Below are positions 43,503 through 52,420 of a DNA stretch of 64,000 bases, in pieces. The DNA is taken from the NCBI GenBank assembly GCA_017592775.1, contig JAGFNJ010000016.1, forward strand, positions 22,789 through 86,788, in the 5' to 3' direction. The notes beneath the pieces were generated by a model, which was not told the origin of the DNA, searched no databases, and saw only the letters and a program-made list of their open reading frames with translations. Origin of the DNA: Candidatus Accumulibacter conexus. Lineage in GTDB: Bacteria > Pseudomonadota > Gammaproteobacteria > Burkholderiales > Rhodocyclaceae. A program made the translations under genes and the position numbers. Each line of letters opens with the position of its first letter. The stretch's first letter is position 1.

Positions 43503-43987
43503 TCGTTTTTTCCAATACCACGCCGTTTATTGCACTCGCCAGCATCGGCCAGTTGCATCTCTTGCCGCAGTTGTTCGGCACGGTGCACGTTGCAGAATCG
43601 GTCATCGGCGAATGCGCTGACGGCGGACGAATAGTTGTTCCCGCTTTGAGATCACTGGATTGGGTCATCCCCGTAGTAGATGAAGCGACATCGGGATTAC
43701 CCGTCCTCCTCGAACTGGATCGCGGAGAAAAGCAAACCATCATCCTGGCGAGGAAGTGCGCCGCGCACAGAGTGATCATCGACGAGCGCCTGGGCCGCCG
43801 CATCGCCGAGTATCTTGGGCTTAACGTGACAGGCACGCTCGGTGTGCTTGCCAAAGCCAAGTCGGCTGGCCTGATCCCGTCATTCCATGAAGCCGCGCAA
43901 GCGATGCGACAACAAGGCATCCACTACAATGCAGGGCTGATCAGTCGGGTTGCCCTGCACTTGGGCGAGGACCCCGGATCGAACTGA
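43499..43987 (+). CDS. DUF3368 PIN-domain toxin-like nuclease
   Basis: 162 residues from GTG 43499. VFSNTTPFIALASIGQLHLLPQLFGTVHVAESVIGE at the N terminus, LDRGEKQTIILARKCAAHRVIIDERLGRRIAEYLGLNVTGTLGVLAKAKSAGLIPS in the middle: a PIN fold with the acidic residues Glu/Asp kept (GE, DER). It pairs with UPF0175 as a type II toxin-antitoxin-like module. Expected activity is RNA cleavage; not shown for this group. Confidence 0.88.
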   Translation: MIVFSNTTPFIALASIGQLHLLPQLFGTVHVAESVIGECADGGRIVVPALRSLDWVIPVVDEATSGLPVLLELDRGEKQTIILARKCAAHRVIIDERLGRRIAEYLGLNVTGTLGVLAKAKSAGLIPSFHEAAQAMRQQGIHYNAGLISRVALHLGEDPGSN

Positions 43988-44110
43988 ATGACCCGGTGCC
44001 CCCTTTTGTTGGCGCACTGCATGCAGGCCGCTGTCCGCTGCTGCTGTATCGATTTTCCAACCGCTTTCAACAGGGCAGAATCACTCGCACCCTTGAGACG
44101 AGTCCAGCGA

Positions 44111-44171
44111 GGGTATTTCATATACTGTCCCCTTTATTCGTCCCCTTTATTCGTGGTCCCTTTTATTCGCG
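44111..44171 (+). repeat. TATACT leader repeat, copy 7, with tandem end
   Basis: TATTTCATATACTGTCCCC followed by three tandem versions of TCCCCTTTATTCG. It ends 10 bases before the second DUF4160 gene. This is the most regular copy. Confidence 0.8.
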
Positions 44172-44181
44172 GTAGACTCCC

Positions 44182-44451
44182 ATGCCTATACTGTCAGTCT
44201 TCTTCGGCATCATCGTTCGTATGTGGCATGATGACCATCCGCCGCCCCATATTCACGTCGAGTACCAGGGATTCGAGGCTTTTGTCGAAATTCGAACGGG
44301 CGAGATCAGCGAAGGGCGGCTACCAAGGAAAGCTGCGGCCCTCGTCAAGGAATGGTGCCTGCGGCATCAAGATGAGTTGATGACGAACTGGGAGCGCGCG
44401 CAGAGATTTGAATCGTTGCAACGTATAGCTGGAGCAGACCACGATGATTAA
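44182..44451 (+). CDS. DUF4160 protein, pair 2
   Basis: 89 residues, MPILSVFFGIIVRMWHDDHPPPHIHVEYQGFEAFVEIRTGEISEGRLPRKAAALVKEWC..., with the PPHIHVEY core. It differs strongly from pair 1, so this is not a recent copy. Its last codons overlap the DUF2442 start (44444). Confidence 0.88.
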   Translation: MPILSVFFGIIVRMWHDDHPPPHIHVEYQGFEAFVEIRTGEISEGRLPRKAAALVKEWCLRHQDELMTNWERAQRFESLQRIAGADHDD

Positions 44452-44692
44452 GGTGATTACGGCACGCTATCTTGGCAACTATCAAGTTGCACTTGTCTTC
44501 TCTGACAACAAAGAAGGGGTTTTTGACGGTACACGTTTGTTACAACGCCACGGAACGCTGATAGAAGCGCTGCGCGATGAGAACTTCTTCAAGCTCCTGT
44601 TTGTCGATATGGGCGCTTTATGCTGGCCGAACGGCCTGGAGCTCTCGCCGGCACGACTGTATGAGAACTGCAACATGACTGCAGTGGCCTGA
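44444..44692 (+). CDS. DUF2442 protein, pair 2
   Basis: 82 residues with LGNYQVALVFSDNKEGVFD and MGALCWPNGLELSPARLYE. It overlaps the DUF4160 stop by 8 bases, so the pair is translationally coupled. Function as for pair 1: proposed toxin-antitoxin-like, unproven. Confidence 0.87.
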   Translation: MIKVITARYLGNYQVALVFSDNKEGVFDGTRLLQRHGTLIEALRDENFFKLLFVDMGALCWPNGLELSPARLYENCNMTAVA

Positions 44693-44699
44693 GGCCTCG

Positions 44700-44940
44700 G
44701 ACAAGGCCAACCAAGGCGCGGTCCATGTCGTTCTGCAGCGTGATGTATTCGAGCGTCACGCGATTTCCCAACCCCTCGTGTTGCGTTGGCTGGTGTGGCA
44801 GTTGCTCGGCAGCGCGGCGGGAACCTTCAGTATCAACAAATTCCAAATCGACCTGAAATCTCAAGGCATTGCTGTCGGCAAGGACACCCTGCACAGCTAC
44901 CTGAGCCATCTGGATGGCCACGAAGAACGTAACCGTTCAC
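44700..44940 (+). pseudogene. Fragment of an AAA-type ATPase (DUF4143 family)
   Basis: The forward frame reads VVLQRDVFERHAISQPLVLRWLVWQLLGSAAGTFSINKFQIDLKSQGIAVGKDTLHSYLSHL, the middle part of the ATP-binding protein/DUF4143 family. No Walker motifs and no C-terminal domain; it ends in unrelated sequence. About 80 of some 400 residues remain. Confidence 0.7.
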
Positions 44941-45141
44941 TCCCCCCCACGCCGATTGGCCGCCAGACCCCGCGACAATGCACGATGCCGTCATAGCGGG
45001 GAGCCAAGCGACGCGGCAATTCAGCCGACAACTTCCCGGATCGCCACGCCCCTCCGGGGCTCGCGATGCCGAGAAACGGTGACGGTATGCTTTTCTTTCC
45101 TGGAAGGTCCGCTGCGGCGACCTCTACGGATGCCGTGCTGC

Positions 45142-45301
45142 CCTCTCGGGGCTGGCCATACAAGCTGAACAGCGACGACCTGCGCGAAGCGCCGAGCCGG
45201 ACGCTGCTCGCCGACCTCTTCGCCGCGGTCGCGACCGCGACCACGTACGACCCCGTCGCCATGGAAACGGCCCGGCGCGTCTGCGGCGAGAGGGGGGACT
45301 G
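45142..45301 (+). pseudogene. Second decayed UDP-glucose 6-dehydrogenase fragment
   Basis: [48 protein letters not shown] is nearly identical to residues around 325-370 of the intact enzyme at 46908. It stops at a TGA (45299-45301). The downstream piece up to about 45355 resembles the end of the fragment at 39999-40290. Confidence 0.82.
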
Positions 45302-45362
45302 AGCACCGTGAGCAATCCGCGGACTGCGCTCGAAGGGCTTGGTGAGTCGGCTGGTCTCTGGA

Positions 45363-45392
45363 AGGTATTTCCCATACTGTCACTTAAATTAG
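45363..45392 (+). repeat. TATACT leader repeat, copy 8
   Basis: TATTTCCCATACTGTCACTT. Unlike the others it has no gene directly after it. Confidence 0.65.
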
Positions 45393-45877
45393 ACCGGGCG
45401 ATCGCGGTCGCGCCCATCGTACGGCAACCACTCGCTGCCTCAGTGCGCGGCCACCTCGGATTACTGTGCAAGGCAATAGACCGTGAAACAATTCACACCC
45501 GGCCGGTCCGGGGGGTGCGATCATCCGGGCCAGTCGCAGCGCGGAGCGCTCGCCGTGCGGCTTGATGTTGACCAGCCGCGACCGATGATCATGCGCGAGC
45601 GGCAGTGGCGCTCAAGGGCAGGGCGCTGCGAGCGCCCGCACGAATGGGCCGGGCTGTCATGGGGCCGCTGGGGACGGAACGAAGGGCGACCAGTCTGCTG
45701 AATGCCAATGCATTCGGGCATGGCGGTAGCGTGCCTGAGCGCGCGCAGGCGGACGCCGAATACGATCCCCACCTGCTCAAGCCGCAAGAACCGGCAGGCC
45801 GCGACCGCTGCTCGGACCGCACGGATCCGCAGAACCACCATCGCTGATCGCCGTCTTCCACCTGTGAGGTCCTTGAC
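45393..45877. other. 485-base gap with long repeat, no gene
   Basis: 45480-45790 is the partner of the repeat at 39640-39960 and includes GCATGGCGGTAGCGTGCC at 45718-45735. Nothing coding is supported. The last 40 bases lead into the epimerase gene. Confidence 0.55.
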
Positions 45878-46885
45878 TTGAAAATCCTGGTTACCGGCGC
45901 TGCCGGCTTCATCGGCATGCACACCGCGCTCAGCCTGCTGCGCCGCGGCGACAGCGTCGTCGGCATCGACAACCTCAACGACTATTACGACGTCCGCCTC
46001 AAGCACGACCGCCTGCAGCAGCTTGCCGGGCAGGGGGACTTCCGCTTCGAGCGCCTCGACCTCGCCGACCGAGCGGCGATGGCCGCGCTCTTCGCCCGCC
46101 AAGGCTTTGATCGCGTCATCCACCTCGCCGCTCAGGCCGGAGTCCGCTACTCGCTCGTCAATCCGGAGGCCTACGTCGACAGCAACCTCAGTGGCTTCCT
46201 CTCCGTCCTCGAAGGCTGCCGCCACCACGGAGTCGAGCACCTCGTCTACGCCTCGAGTTCGAGCGTGTACGGCGGCAACACGCGCATGCCGTTCTCGGAG
46301 CGGGACAACGTCGACCACCCGGTCAGCCTCTACGCGGCGACCAAGAAGGCCAACGAACTGATGGCCCACACCTACAGTCATCTCTATCGGCTGCCGACCA
46401 CCGGCCTGCGCTTCTTCACCGTTTACGGACCCTGGGGCCGGCCCGACATGGCCGCCTTTTTGTTCACCAGCGCGATCCTCGAAGGCCGGCCGATCGATGT
46501 CTTCAACCACGGCCAGATGCAGCGCGACTTCACCTACATCGACGACATCGTCGCCGCCGTCGTCCGGGTTTGCGATCGGCTGCCCACCGGCGACCAGGGC
46601 TTCGATTCCGGACAGCCCGACCCGGCGAGCAGCAGTGCACCCTACCGCGTCTTCAACATCGGCAATCACCAGCCCGTCGCACTCACCGAGTTCATCGGCT
46701 GCCTCGAGCGGCAGCTCGGCCGCGCCGCCGAAAGGCGGCTACTGCCGATGCAATCCGGCGACGTCCCGGCCACGTATGCCGACACCGCGGCGCTCGCCCA
46801 ATGGATCGGCTTCGCGCCGGCCACACCGCTCGCCGACGGCGTGGCGCGCTTCGTTCGGTGGTACCGTGACTACTACCGCATCTGA
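45878..46885 (+). CDS. NAD-dependent sugar epimerase (UDP-glucuronate 4-epimerase type), copy 1
   Basis: 335 residues from TTG 45878 with a GAGG site upstream. GAAGFIGMH is the NAD loop; Ser-Ser-Ser-Val-Tyr and Y152AATK156 carry the catalytic residues; [18 protein letters not shown] is typical of UDP-glucuronate/galacturonate epimerases. It lies 22 bases before a UDP-glucose dehydrogenase, so the pair would turn UDP-glucose into UDP-glucuronate and UDP-galacturonate. The paralog at 60720 is of equal length but carries a stop codon. Confidence 0.9.
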   Translation: MKILVTGAAGFIGMHTALSLLRRGDSVVGIDNLNDYYDVRLKHDRLQQLAGQGDFRFERLDLADRAAMAALFARQGFDRVIHLAAQAGVRYSLVNPEAYVDSNLSGFLSVLEGCRHHGVEHLVYASSSSVYGGNTRMPFSERDNVDHPVSLYAATKKANELMAHTYSHLYRLPTTGLRFFTVYGPWGRPDMAAFLFTSAILEGRPIDVFNHGQMQRDFTYIDDIVAAVVRVCDRLPTGDQGFDSGQPDPASSSAPYRVFNIGNHQPVALTEFIGCLERQLGRAAERRLLPMQSGDVPATYADTAALAQWIGFAPATPLADGVARFVRWYRDYYRI

Positions 46886-46907
46886 CCCCCTGAAGTAAGG
46901 AGTTCCC

Positions 46908-48227
46908 TTGAAAGTAACCGTCATCGGCACCGGCTACGTCGGTCTGGTCAGCGGCGCCTGCCTCGCCGAGGTCGGCAACGATGTCCTCTGCCTCGACGTC
47001 GATCCCGAGAAAATCCGCATCCTCGAAGCCGGCGGCATCCCGATCCATGAACCCGGCCTGCAGGAGATGGTCCGGCAAAATGTCGCCGCCGGGCGCCTGC
47101 ACTTCAGCACCGACGTCGAGCGCTCGGTACACCACGGCACAATCCAGTTCATCGCCGTCGGCACCCCGCCCGACGAAGACGGCTCCGCCGACCTGCAGTA
47201 CGTCCTCGCCGCCGCACGCAGCATCGGCCGGGTGATGACCGACTACAAGGTCGTCGTCGACAAGAGCACCGTACCTGTCGGCACCGGCGACGCCGTCCAT
47301 GCCGCAGTCGCCGAAGAACTCAGTGAGCGCGGGCTCGACATCCCGTACAGCGTCGTCTCCAATCCCGAGTTTCTCAAGGAAGGCGCCGCCGTCGAAGACT
47401 TCATGCGCCCCGACCGGATCGTCGTCGGTGCGTCGAGTGACCAGGCGATCCACCTGATGCGCGCGCTCTACGCGCCGTTCCAGCGCAACCACGAACGGCT
47501 GATCGTCACCAACCTGCGCAGCGCCGAACTGATCAAGTACGCGGCGAATGCAATGCTCGCGACGCGGATCAGTTTCATGAACGAACTCGCCAACCTCGCC
47601 GAAGCACTCGGTGCCGACATCGAGATGGTCCGCCGTGGAATCGGTGCGGATCCGCGAATCGGCTATCAGTTCCTCTACCCTGGCTGTGGCTATGGCGGGT
47701 CGTGTTTTCCGAAAGACGTCAAGGCGCTGATCCAAAGTGCGCGCAGCGCAGCGGGGATTGACCTGCGCGTCCTGCGCGCCGTCGAGGAAGCCAACGACGC
47801 CCAGAAGCACGTCCTCGCCACGAAACTCAAGGCACGCTTCGGCGACCTCAACGGGCGCCATTTCGCCGTCTGGGGACTGGCTTTCAAGCCGAACACCGAC
47901 GACCTGCGCGAAGCGCCGAGCCGGACGTTGCTTGCCGACCTCTTCGCCGCGGGCGCGACCGCCACCGCCTACGACCCGGTCGCCATGGACGAGGCTAGGC
48001 GGATCTTCGGCAACGAGGCGCGACTGAGCTGCGCGAGCAGTCCGCTCGCTGCGCTCGACGGCGCCGACGCGCTGGTCATCGTCACCGAGTGGAAGGAATT
48101 CCGCAGCCCGGACTTCGACGCGATCAGGCAAAGACTTCGGCACCCCGTGATCGTTGACGGGCGGAACCTCTTCGATCCGGAGCTGGTGCGCGCGCAGGGA
48201 ATCGAGTACTTCGCCATTGGGCGGTGA
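46908..48227 (+). CDS. ugd: UDP-glucose 6-dehydrogenase, copy 1
   Basis: 439 residues from TTG 46908 behind [25 protein letters not shown] binds NAD; the catalytic Cys266 is in [35 protein letters not shown] and the C-terminal [13 protein letters not shown] region are standard. It oxidises UDP-glucose to UDP-glucuronate. Second copy at 61746 and two fragments at 39999 and 45142 belong to the same gene family. Confidence 0.95.
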   Translation: MKVTVIGTGYVGLVSGACLAEVGNDVLCLDVDPEKIRILEAGGIPIHEPGLQEMVRQNVAAGRLHFSTDVERSVHHGTIQFIAVGTPPDEDGSADLQYVLAAARSIGRVMTDYKVVVDKSTVPVGTGDAVHAAVAEELSERGLDIPYSVVSNPEFLKEGAAVEDFMRPDRIVVGASSDQAIHLMRALYAPFQRNHERLIVTNLRSAELIKYAANAMLATRISFMNELANLAEALGADIEMVRRGIGADPRIGYQFLYPGCGYGGSCFPKDVKALIQSARSAAGIDLRVLRAVEEANDAQKHVLATKLKARFGDLNGRHFAVWGLAFKPNTDDLREAPSRTLLADLFAAGATATAYDPVAMDEARRIFGNEARLSCASSPLAALDGADALVIVTEWKEFRSPDFDAIRQRLRHPVIVDGRNLFDPELVRAQGIEYFAIGR

Positions 48228-48715
48228 ATGGCTGATCGTGCGGAGAGACAGCGCTGCTCTGGGCCGTGACTGAACCTTCGCAGCGATACGAACGCGCTGC
48301 ATCTTCCGATTGTGGCTCCGCTAGAGGGCGATCCTGCTGGACCCTTGGTGATAGGTGCTGCCTTGCGATGGGCCCCACTTCGTCGCGCGCTGCGTACGCT
48401 CGACCGAGGTCGAAGCCCCGCTCGCGGAGAACCGGGCCAAGGTCAGGGGCGCTTGCTCACTCCGGACCAGCTTTGACGGACTGGTGGCCCAAATGGCGCG
48501 CGAAGACTATCGGCGACGCGACTGTAAGAGCACTGCAAGGTGGCTGCAGTGGTCTGATTCCTCGGACAAGGTCATCAAGGCCGCGGTGCTCGGGGCCAAC
48601 CGCATGATGATTTGCTTGGCACTGGATCCCAATGATCCGTACCGCGGACAGGGGTGTGAATGATTCTGAGCAAAGAGAATCGTTGCTCGAAACTGCCGCA
48701 AAGGGAAGTGACGGG
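48228..48715. other. 490-base gap with no supported gene
   Basis: No frame has family content. 48530-48585 (CTGCAGTGGTCTGATTCCTC and after) resembles 44672-44725, just before the ATPase fragment, so another dispersed repeat is present. The missing N-terminal part of the next protein is not found here in any frame. Confidence 0.5.
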
Positions 48716-49966
48716 ATGACAATCACCTTCCCGCCTGACGCCTCGGCCATCTCGCAATTTCGCCAGGAACAGGCCGCACTTGCCCGGTTGGCGGGTGACG
48801 CGCGTCGTCTTGCGCAAGAAGCGATCAGTCGCGCGCGCCGCGACCTGGTGCAAAGGTATTCCGATCTGACCCTGCAGCGCAGCTTCAACAGCCCGGATGC
48901 CGAAACCGAGCAACTGGTCTGGTTCTGGTTCAACCACTTCAACGTCTATTGGCAGAAGAGCCTGGTTGGCGTGGCCGTGCCGGATTACGTCGACACGGCG
49001 ATCCGGCCACATGTTCGCGGCAGCTTCCGCGACATGCTCCTCAGCGTGCTGACTCACCCGGCGATGCTCGTCTACCTGGACAACGTCAGCAATACTGCTG
49101 GCCGCGGTAACGAAAACCTGGCCCGAGAGCTGCTGGAACTGCATACCCTGGGGGTGAATGGCGGTTACAGCCAGGCCGACGTACGTGAAGTCGCTCGCGT
49201 GCTCACTGGCATGGGCCTCAGACCACTCACGCCTGGCAAGAAGAATCCCGAGGAACACCCGCTGGCAAAGGCGCGCGGGGAATTCCTGTTCGACCCCTAC
49301 AAGCATCAAGGCGGTGCCAAGGAGGTGCTGGGGCAGACCATCGAAAGCGGTGGCTTTGCCGAAGTCGAAGCGCTTGCGGACCTGTTGGCGACACATCCCG
49401 CGACGGCGCGCCACATTAGCGGCAAACTGAGCCGCCATCTGCTGGGCGTGGCCAGCAGCGAAGCGCAGCAGGCACACGCCGCGTACGCCTTCCTCGCTAC
49501 GCAGGGCAATCTGGGCAGCACGGTTGCGGCCATCCGCGAAAAAGCCGGGGGAGAAGCGACGCCTGGCCGAACGTTCAAGGACCCTTACCGTTATGTCAGC
49601 ACGGCAGTTGAGCTGTTACGCCACGGACAAGCGATGCAGAACGCAGATCCGGTAGTGCGCTGGATCTCCACTCTCGGGCAACCGTTGTTCGGCTGCCGTA
49701 CGCCGGATGGCTATAGCCTCGACGGTGACTACTGGCTAAGCTCTGGCCAGCTCGCGCAGAGGTTCGAACTGGCGCCCACCATGGTCGCGGCAGTCGGTCG
49801 CCTTACCGAAAAGCCGGTGCCGGCAGAAGCCGCCTGGGCATCGAGGTCTGCGACGGAGTTGCTCGCGACTTTCCCGAGCAGCGCACGACGCGCCATCGCA
49901 CAGGCGGCAACAGCATCCGATCGCCTCGCGCTGCTGCTATCCAGCCCGGAATTCATGTACTGGTAA
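48716..49966 (+). CDS. DUF1800 family protein, N-terminally short
   Basis: 416 residues from ATG 48716 (AAGGGAAG upstream). WFWFNHFNVYWQKSLVG, RPHVRGSFRDMLLSVLTHPAMLVYLDN, NENLARELLELHTLGVNGGYSQADVREVARVLTG are the DUF1800 signature. Family members normally have an export signal and an LNRLTFGPRPGD-like start, absent here, so the gene is probably truncated at the 5' side. It pairs with the DUF1501 gene 13 bases after, a very common duo of exported proteins with unknown function. Confidence 0.85.
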   Translation: MTITFPPDASAISQFRQEQAALARLAGDARRLAQEAISRARRDLVQRYSDLTLQRSFNSPDAETEQLVWFWFNHFNVYWQKSLVGVAVPDYVDTAIRPHVRGSFRDMLLSVLTHPAMLVYLDNVSNTAGRGNENLARELLELHTLGVNGGYSQADVREVARVLTGMGLRPLTPGKKNPEEHPLAKARGEFLFDPYKHQGGAKEVLGQTIESGGFAEVEALADLLATHPATARHISGKLSRHLLGVASSEAQQAHAAYAFLATQGNLGSTVAAIREKAGGEATPGRTFKDPYRYVSTAVELLRHGQAMQNADPVVRWISTLGQPLFGCRTPDGYSLDGDYWLSSGQLAQRFELAPTMVAAVGRLTEKPVPAEAAWASRSATELLATFPSSARRAIAQAATASDRLALLLSSPEFMYW

Positions 49967-49979
49967 GCCAGGTACCGGC

Positions 49980-51191
49980 ATGCAAAGACGACAATTCCTG
50001 AACCTGGCCACGGGCGCGTTGCTCACCGGCGTGAGCTGGCGGTTATGGGCCGCACCCAGCGGTGGCAGCAACGCGCGCTTCATCCTGGTTTTCCTGCGCG
50101 GCGGTTACGATGCGCTCAGCGCGCTGGTGCCGTACAACGAACCCTTCTACTACGAGGCTAGGCCCAATATCGCCATCCCGGCGCCAAGCGAGGGCAAGAC
50201 AGATACGGTCATCGCGCTCGATGAACGGTGGGGGCTGCACCCCGCCCTGCAAGAAAGCATCCTGCCGCTGTACGAGGCAAAGCAGGTCGTTTTTGTCCCC
50301 TTCGCTGGCACGGCATTCGTATCGCGGAGCCACTTCCAGGCACAAGACTGGCTCGCGTTCGGTCAGCCGCCGGGGCCGATTCCCAGCCACAGTACTGGGT
50401 TCCTGAATCGACTGCTCGAACGCTTGCACCGAGACCAAGGCCAGGCGACCGCCATCAGTTTCACCAGCACGATGCCGCCGATCCTGCGCGGCTCCGCGCA
50501 GGTTGCCAACTCACCGATCACGGTGCCCCAACGCGCCGGCGTCGACGCGAACCGGGAAGAACTGATCCTCGCAATGTACCAGGGCCACGCACTGGAGCCC
50601 CTTGTGCGTGACGGCATCGGTTTGCGGCGGGAGATCTCCAAGGAACTGCAGGAAGAAATGCAGAGCGCCAGTCGCGGCGCCATGCCCGCCAAAGGCTTCT
50701 CGCAGCAGGCGGCGCGCATTGGCCGATTGCTGCGAGAGCGGCCGGAGTACCGTGTTGGTTTCATCGAACTCGGCGGATGGGATACCCACGCCGCGCAGGG
50801 CAACGCACTGGGGACCTTGAGCCGGCAATTGCACGGACTGGGTGAGGGTCTCAGCGTGCTGGCGGATTCCCTGGGGCCGACCTGGAACAACACCGTTGTC
50901 GCCGTCGTCTCCGAGTTCGGCCGCACGTTCCGCGAAAATGGCAGCAAGGGTACAGATCACGGTCACGGCAGCACTCTGTGGCTGCTGGGTGGCGGCATTT
51001 CTGGTGGGGCAATTCGTGGCGAGCAGGCTCGGCTACGGGAGAGCGATCTGCATGAGAATCGGGATGTGCCGGTGTTGCACGAGTACCGCGCAGTCCTCAG
51101 TGGAGTGCTTCGGGAGATGTATGCGCTGGATGCCCAGGACCTGCTCCATGTCTTTCCCGGCTTAAAGCCCTGGAACAAGGTGCCCATTTAG
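49980..51191 (+). CDS. DUF1501 family exported protein
   Basis: 403 residues with an N-terminal signal of twin-arginine type (MQRRQFLNLATGALLTGVSW). RFILVFLRGGYDALSALVPYNE, GLHPALQESILPLYEAKQVVFVPFAGT, GGWDTHAAQG and VVAVVSEFGRTFRENGSKGTDHGHGS are DUF1501 marks (alkaline-phosphatase-like fold). Partner of the DUF1800 gene. Role in the polysaccharide locus is not evident. Confidence 0.9.
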   Translation: MQRRQFLNLATGALLTGVSWRLWAAPSGGSNARFILVFLRGGYDALSALVPYNEPFYYEARPNIAIPAPSEGKTDTVIALDERWGLHPALQESILPLYEAKQVVFVPFAGTAFVSRSHFQAQDWLAFGQPPGPIPSHSTGFLNRLLERLHRDQGQATAISFTSTMPPILRGSAQVANSPITVPQRAGVDANREELILAMYQGHALEPLVRDGIGLRREISKELQEEMQSASRGAMPAKGFSQQAARIGRLLRERPEYRVGFIELGGWDTHAAQGNALGTLSRQLHGLGEGLSVLADSLGPTWNNTVVAVVSEFGRTFRENGSKGTDHGHGSTLWLLGGGISGGAIRGEQARLRESDLHENRDVPVLHEYRAVLSGVLREMYALDAQDLLHVFPGLKPWNKVPI

Positions 51192-51759
51192 CTGGCAAGG
51201 TCAGGCCGCCAAAATATTGCGCGACCGCTACACTCCGCTTCCCAACACCGGCCTTCTTTCATCGCCGGAGTGGCCGCAGTTGCAAGGACCGTTGGCTGGC
51301 TTCCTGTGTTCTCCGGAACATTCCTATGCTGCCCTCAATTTATCGTCAACGCTGGAGCGTTCTGGCATGGCCGGCGGTAGTGTTTCGGATGGCCGTCATA
51401 CGACTCTCAAGCACAGACTCGGGCGTGGCCGAGGATGTCGCGCGGCTATTTGCCTCCTGTGATGCGCCAGGAATAGCAGTTACGAGCACACGAGGTCGCT
51501 GGCAAAGCCGCGAGGCGAGTTGCCCGGGGCAAATGGAGACTGACTCCGCAGGGTGCGAGGCAAAAAGCCCGCTGGCGCTGTGGCTGGTGGGGCATGCAGG
51601 AATGTTGCCGCGGTCTGCTAACGCTTCCAGATTGATTCTTCCCTGGGAGGTCCTTTCTATATGGGCCCCCTATTACTCGCGTCTGCATCCAAAGGCGCCA
51701 AGTAACACACGGCGTCGCGTGGCTGAAATCTCCGCCCCGAGAAACAAACGAGATTAACC
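51192..51759. other. 570-base gap, no supported gene
   Basis: Open frames are short and overlap on both strands without family content. A weak, doubtful match to the leader repeat is TTTCTATATGGGCCCCC near 51653-51669. It ends at the left tip of the IS200-like element. Confidence 0.5.
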
Positions 51760-52410
51760 AAGAATGGGAAATCCCCCGGCTCTGCCGGGGGACTGGAGAA
51801 GTTTGACATTTCAGGGAGTCCATCAGGAAACTTCAAGCCGTGAGCCGCCAAGCACACGACTATGGAGAATCCCGATGGACGAGTCTGAAAGCCTAAGCCA
51901 CTCCAAGTGGGAGTGCAAATGTCACGTAGTGTTCATCCCGAAGTGCCGACGGCGTACGCTGTATGGGCAGCTGCGTCGCCACCTCGGGGAAGTTTTCCGC
52001 AAACTGGCTGAGCAGAGGGAGAGTCGGATCGAAGAGGGGCATCTGATGCAGGATCACGTGCACATGCTGATTTCGATTCCCCCGAAGTACGCGGTATCGC
52101 ATGTGGTGGGGTACATCAAGGGCAAGAGCGCGATTCACTTGGCCCGAGTGTACGGTGAGCAGAAGAGGAACTTCGTCGGCCAGAGCTTCTGGGCAAGAGG
52201 GTACTTCGTCTCGACCGTTGGTCGAGACGAGACGTTGATCCGGGAGTACATCCGAGACCAGGAGCAGGAGGACAAGCGACTGGATCAAGTGAGCCTGTGG
52301 CGCTGAGTTGCCACCTTTAGGTGGCCCAAAAGAGTCAGGGTCGCGTTAGCGACCCTGTTTAGCCGCTTTGAGCGGCTCACATAATGAAAGCCCCCGGCTT
52401 TGCCGGGGGA
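51760..52410 (+). mobile_element. IS200/IS605-type element with hairpin ends
   Basis: A tnpA gene is bracketed by near-identical hairpins: CCCCCGGC-TCT-GCCGGGGG at 51773-51791 and CCCCCGGC-TTT-GCCGGGGG at 52391-52409. Between the gene and the right tip lie three more hairpins (52311-52326, about 52337-52356, and 52361-52378). No tnpB. The structure fits a single-strand transposing IS200 element; exact tips are not determined. Confidence 0.8.
51875..52306 (+). CDS. tnpA: IS200/IS605 family transposase TnpA
   Basis: 143 residues from ATG 51875. KWECKCHVVFIPKCRRRTLYGQLRRHLGEVFRKLAEQRESRIEEGHLMQDHVHMLISIPPKYAVSHVVGYIKGKSAI is the Y1 transposase pattern with the HUH metal motif HVHM; the catalytic Tyr is expected in the RDEtlIREYIRDQ part. 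Length is normal, no frameshift, so the element may be active. Confidence 0.95.
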   Translation: MDESESLSHSKWECKCHVVFIPKCRRRTLYGQLRRHLGEVFRKLAEQRESRIEEGHLMQDHVHMLISIPPKYAVSHVVGYIKGKSAIHLARVYGEQKRNFVGQSFWARGYFVSTVGRDETLIREYIRDQEQEDKRLDQVSLWR

Positions 52411-52420
52411 TGGTTACTCG

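Noticed and set aside
43499-43987. Loss of the first PIN Asp (Asn in VFSNTTP) as an inactivating change
   Set aside because: Asn at this place is common in DUF3368 proteins, so it does not show loss of activity.
51653-51682. Ninth copy of the TATACT leader repeat
   Set aside because: TTTCTATATGGGCCCCC has the right flavour but too many differences, and no gene follows at the usual distance.
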